A DNA stretch of 7,315 nucleotides, taken from positions 1-7,315 of the forward strand of contig JAPUJU010000159.1 of NCBI GenBank assembly GCA_027296025.1. The letters are read 5' to 3'. How positions within the stretch are numbered: the stretch's first letter is position 1; every line of letters starts with the position of its first letter. Under the pieces are notes generated by a model. The model saw only the letters and a program-made list of their open reading frames with translations, did not search any database and had not been told where the DNA came from. Source of the DNA: a bacterium (GTDB lineage: Bacteria > Krumholzibacteriota > Krumholzibacteriia > WVZY01). This document shows positions 4,521 through 7,315 of this stretch, piece after piece. A program made the translations under genes and the position numbers.

Positions 4521-7315
4521 GCGCTTGCTTCCGGAACGGGCCGACGAGGCCGTTTTGCCCTGGCAATGACCGTTTTCACCCAGTGTGCCATGCGCTCGCC
4601 GATGACGTAGTACGTCGGCAGGGCCACTAGCGTCAGCAGGGTGCTCATGGCGAGGCCCCCTATTACGGCGCGAGCGAGCGGGTAATACTGTGTGCCGGCA
4701 ACGTTGACGTTGCCGATTGCCATCGGAAGAAGGCCAAGGATTGTGGTCGCGGCGGTCATCACGATCGGGCGGAACCGTTCACTCCCACCCTTCATCACCG
4801 CATCATAGATAGTATCCCCCTGGCGCCGGAAATTGTTCACATGATCGATGAGCACAATTCCGTTGTTCACCACAATTCCTATCAGGATCACCACCCCGAT
4901 CATCGCCATCATATTGACCGCAGTACCGGTCACAAGAAGCGCGATGATGACGCCGATCGCTGAGAACGGCAGGCAGAGCATGATGATGAGGGGGTGCAGG
5001 AATGATTCGAACAGGGCGGCCATCACGAGATAGACGCTTATCAGCGCGAGGAGGATATTGAACATCATATCGTTCGTCTGTTCCTGCTTCTGCTCGTACT
5101 CGTTACCGAACGACCAGGAGTAGCCGAGGGGAAACTGGAACGAATTCATCATTACAGCGACGGTGTCGTGCATCTTCTTGTATTTTTCCCTGTCGTATGC
5201 CGCCTCGACCGACACAGATGCTTTCTGCTGGTTGCGGCGTATTGTCATCGGTGCGCGCGTCACCTGCAGGTCCGCGACGGCTCCGAGCGTCGTCTCTCTG
5301 CCTTCGTCGTCCACATTAACAAGCAGGTTCTTCAAATTGTAGAGTCCAACTTTGTCGTCCGGATCAAGCGTGATCATCATCGGAACCTCGCGGTCGTCGG
5401 TCTGAAACCGGCGCAGGGGCATCCCCCGAAATGTCAGATTCATGATCCCACTGACCGATTGCGGTGACACATTGTACTGCTGGGCAAGCTCCCGGTTGAG
5501 CGCAATCTTGATTTCTTCGGCTCCTGTTTCGATGCTCGTCCGCACGTCTTCGAGCCCTTCCATCAAGGTCATGCGTCGTTTGACGATCAGGGCCAGCTCC
5601 TCCAGCAATTGCATATCTTCCCCAAAAAGACTGACTCGAACAGTGGACACGCCACCCATCCCACCACCCTCGTCGTCACCGAACCGAAAGGTAACTCCAG
5701 CAAGTTCCGGAAGATCTTCACGAAGTTGCTCGCGAACCTCCTTCAGGCGCCCGGGGCTCAAGTATTTGTCATCGAAATAGCAGGTCGTCGCCGCATAGTT
5801 GTTCCGATAGAAACTATAGACCTGCTTCAGCCGGAGATCTTCCTTCTTCTCCTCGAGCACGCGCTCCACCTCGTCTACGTACTTCTCCGCCTGCAGGTAC
5901 GTGAGGTTGTCCGTAAAATCATACGAAATATACAAATTTTCGATGAGCTCGCCCTCTTCCATGTTGAAATCGAGCTTGAACATCTTCGCCGCCATGATGG
6001 TCCCGATAAGGATCGCCGGAATAATGACAAGCCCGGTCAGCATCGGTCGCTTGATTGTCGTCCAGCGGAGCGTCCTCACGTAGCGGCTCTGGACAAACTC
6101 CAATATCCGCGAGGGCCGCACTTTCCTGGGCTTCATCAGCCTCGACGCGAGGAACGGGATCAAAGTCAGTGATATGAGCAGCGAGAACAGCAACGCGACT
6201 GAAATCGTGATGCCAACCTGCGAGAGGTACGTCATGATCCCGGATGAGTCCCGGGTAATAATGATGGGTGCAAACACGATAACCGACGTCAGCGTTGCGG
6301 CAACCACGGCAGTCGCAACCTCGCGAGATCCGACGACTGCCGCTTTGCGGGATTCCATCCCGCTGTTCTGATGACGAAAAATCGACTCGAGCACAACGAT
6401 TGCATTATCGACGAGCATACCGACACCAAGCATCAGACCCATCATCGTAAGAATATTCAGCGAGTTTCCGGAGAAGTACAGAAATCCGCACGTACACAGC
6501 AACGCGAACGGAATCGCGACCGCGATGATCAGTGTCGTCGACAAACGACGCAGAAAGAAATACAAAATAATGACCGACAGGAACGCACCGATGAGCCCCG
6601 CCATCTGCAGGGAATGAAGGCTGTTTAGAATCTGTTCCGCCTGGTTCCAGAACAGAAGAATGTTGATCCCCTCCATGCGGGGATCATTGTTCACTTTCTC
6701 CAGCTGCGCGGTAACCTTCTCCGCCAACTCGACGGAGTTCGCGTTCGAGGCCTTCTGGATCCAGAATGCGATACACGACTCACCATCGAGGTGCCGTCCA
6801 TAGTTTATCAGCGGCTCACCGTAGTAGATCTCCGCGATGTCTTTCAGCCGCAGACCGGCCTCGTTGACGACAAGGTTCTCGACTTCTTCGAAATCCCTGA
6901 AGTTACCCAGGCCTCGCACGCTGTAGCGCAACCCCGCGGTCGTCACTTCACCCATCGACGCCGTGACGTTCATGTTCTGGATGCGCCGGAAAAGATCATC
7001 CACATCAACGCGATGGGCTTTCAGCTTGTTGATCTGCAGATAGATAGCGATTTCCTGCGGTTCGATACCATCGATCCCGACCCGTCCAACACCTTCGATT
7101 CGCTTGATTGGATTGATAATCGTCTTTTCGAGAAGATCGTAGCTGCCCATCAAATCGCGGCCCGTCGCCGAAATCCGGCCAACCATGATGGGCTGGTCGT
7201 TGGAGTTGAACGTAAAAAGCTCGATCCGCTCGACGTCCGCAGGGAGGTCCGCCCGGATCTTGTCGATTTTATCTTTTACTTCCATACGAAGGACGTTGAC
7301 ATACCGGCTCCAGTC
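4517..7315 (-). CDS. RND efflux pump inner-membrane subunit, HAE1 (AcrB-like) type, 5' end outside window
   Basis: Proton-driven inner-membrane transporter of a tripartite pump; it exports drugs, amphiphiles or similar compounds through a periplasmic adaptor and an outer-membrane TolC-type channel, neither encoded here. 932 residues are visible and the frame is open at the right edge, so ATG 7285 is internal. The TM4 Asp-Asn pair at visible residues 303-304 aligns with AcrB 407-408, so about 100 residues (TM1 and part of the first porter domain) are missing. Order: porter domain, TM2-TM6 (about 237-392), a long hydrophilic loop including a GGGMGG stretch (about 550), then TM7 region at 425-440 and TM8-TM12 (about 750-910), ending in a basic tail. 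The TM4 motif lacks the DFG-VDGAVV pattern of metal-efflux (CzcA) pumps, supporting HAE1. TM10 has VNNGIVLID (815-823), where AcrB has Lys940; the TM11 motif RFRPIVMT (847-854) is kept. Substrate unknown. Confidence 0.95.
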   Translation of the reverse strand, partial: DWSRYVNVLRMEVKDKIDKIRADLPADVERIELFTFNSNDQPIMVGRISATGRDLMGSYDLLEKTIINPIKRIEGVGRVGIDGIEPQEIAIYLQINKLKAHRVDVDDLFRRIQNMNVTASMGEVTTAGLRYSVRGLGNFRDFEEVENLVVNEAGLRLKDIAEIYYGEPLINYGRHLDGESCIAFWIQKASNANSVELAEKVTAQLEKVNNDPRMEGINILLFWNQAEQILNSLHSLQMAGLIGAFLSVIILYFFLRRLSTTLIIAVAIPFALLCTCGFLYFSGNSLNILTMMGLMLGVGMLVDNAIVVLESIFRHQNSGMESRKAAVVGSREVATAVVAATLTSVIVFAPIIITRDSSGIMTYLSQVGITISVALLFSLLISLTLIPFLASRLMKPRKVRPSRILEFVQSRYVRTLRWTTIKRPMLTGLVIIPAILIGTIMAAKMFKLDFNMEEGELIENLYISYDFTDNLTYLQAEKYVDEVERVLEEKKEDLRLKQVYSFYRNNYAATTCYFDDKYLSPGRLKEVREQLREDLPELAGVTFRFGDDEGGGMGGVSTVRVSLFGEDMQLLEELALIVKRRMTLMEGLEDVRTSIETGAEEIKIALNRELAQQYNVSPQSVSGIMNLTFRGMPLRRFQTDDREVPMMITLDPDDKVGLYNLKNLLVNVDDEGRETTLGAVADLQVTRAPMTIRRNQQKASVSVEAAYDREKYKKMHDTVAVMMNSFQFPLGYSWSFGNEYEQKQEQTNDMMFNILLALISVYLVMAALFESFLHPLIIMLCLPFSAIGVIIALLVTGTAVNMMAMIGVVILIGIVVNNGIVLIDHVNNFRRQGDTIYDAVMKGGSERFRPIVMTAATTILGLLPMAIGNVNVAGTQYYPLARAVIGGLAMSTLLTLVALPTYYVIGERMAHWVKTVIARAKRPRRPVPEASA

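Noticed and set aside
4169..4630. An ATG overlapping the usp TGA as ATGA, opening a 153-codon frame in another phase
   Set aside because: ATGA looks like translational coupling, but the resulting protein is a shadow, while the original usp frame continues with clear family motifs after the TGA.
5609..6172. 187-codon plus-strand frame inside the RND gene
   Set aside because: It is antisense to the conserved hydrophilic loop of the pump and looks like no protein family.
7283..7285. ATG as the start of the RND protein
   Set aside because: The frame stays open to the window edge and the protein there begins in the middle of the first porter domain, so it is an internal Met.

Overview
The window is ordinary bacterial chromosome from a Gram-negative (diderm) organism. 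It encodes an RND efflux pump, which needs an outer membrane, and a lipoprotein solute-binding protein for an ABC importer. GC content looks to be in the mid-to-upper 50s percent (judged by eye, not counted). I cannot place the organism in a phylum from this sequence. No phage, IS, CRISPR, tRNA or rRNA signal is visible.

Layout, left to right. Positions 1-3371 hold three minus-strand genes of a peptide/nickel-type ABC importer. They are transcribed in the order lipoprotein solute-binding protein (1683-3371), DppB-type permease (698-1654), DppC-type permease (1-732, cut by the left edge). The spacings are 28 nt and then a probable 35-nt overlap, so this is an operon; the ATPases, if present, lie off the left edge. 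Positions 3548-3877 hold trxA (thioredoxin 1), also on the minus strand. It has its own Shine-Dalgarno sequence, a plausible sigma70 promoter and a clear intrinsic terminator (3488-3517) that separates it from the importer operon. A 178-nt intergenic region (3878-4055) lies between trxA and a divergent plus-strand universal stress protein gene (4056-4520). That usp gene is interrupted by one in-frame TGA at codon 39, while everything after it continues in the same frame as good UspA sequence. Positions 4517-7315 hold a minus-strand RND (HAE1-type) inner-membrane efflux subunit, missing about its first 100 residues beyond the right edge. It converges with usp so tightly that both stop codons lie in one CTAG tetranucleotide.

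Functionally there are three units: oligopeptide or related solute uptake, a redox/stress pair (trxA and usp) sharing a divergent control region, and drug/amphiphile efflux. I found no evidence of a new multi-gene system. The points most worth a second look are the in-frame UGA in usp (nonsense mutation, assembly error or recoding), a 10-bp RNA stem that begins at that UGA, the shared CTAG stop, and a perfect 12-bp palindrome inside the trxA promoter spacer.
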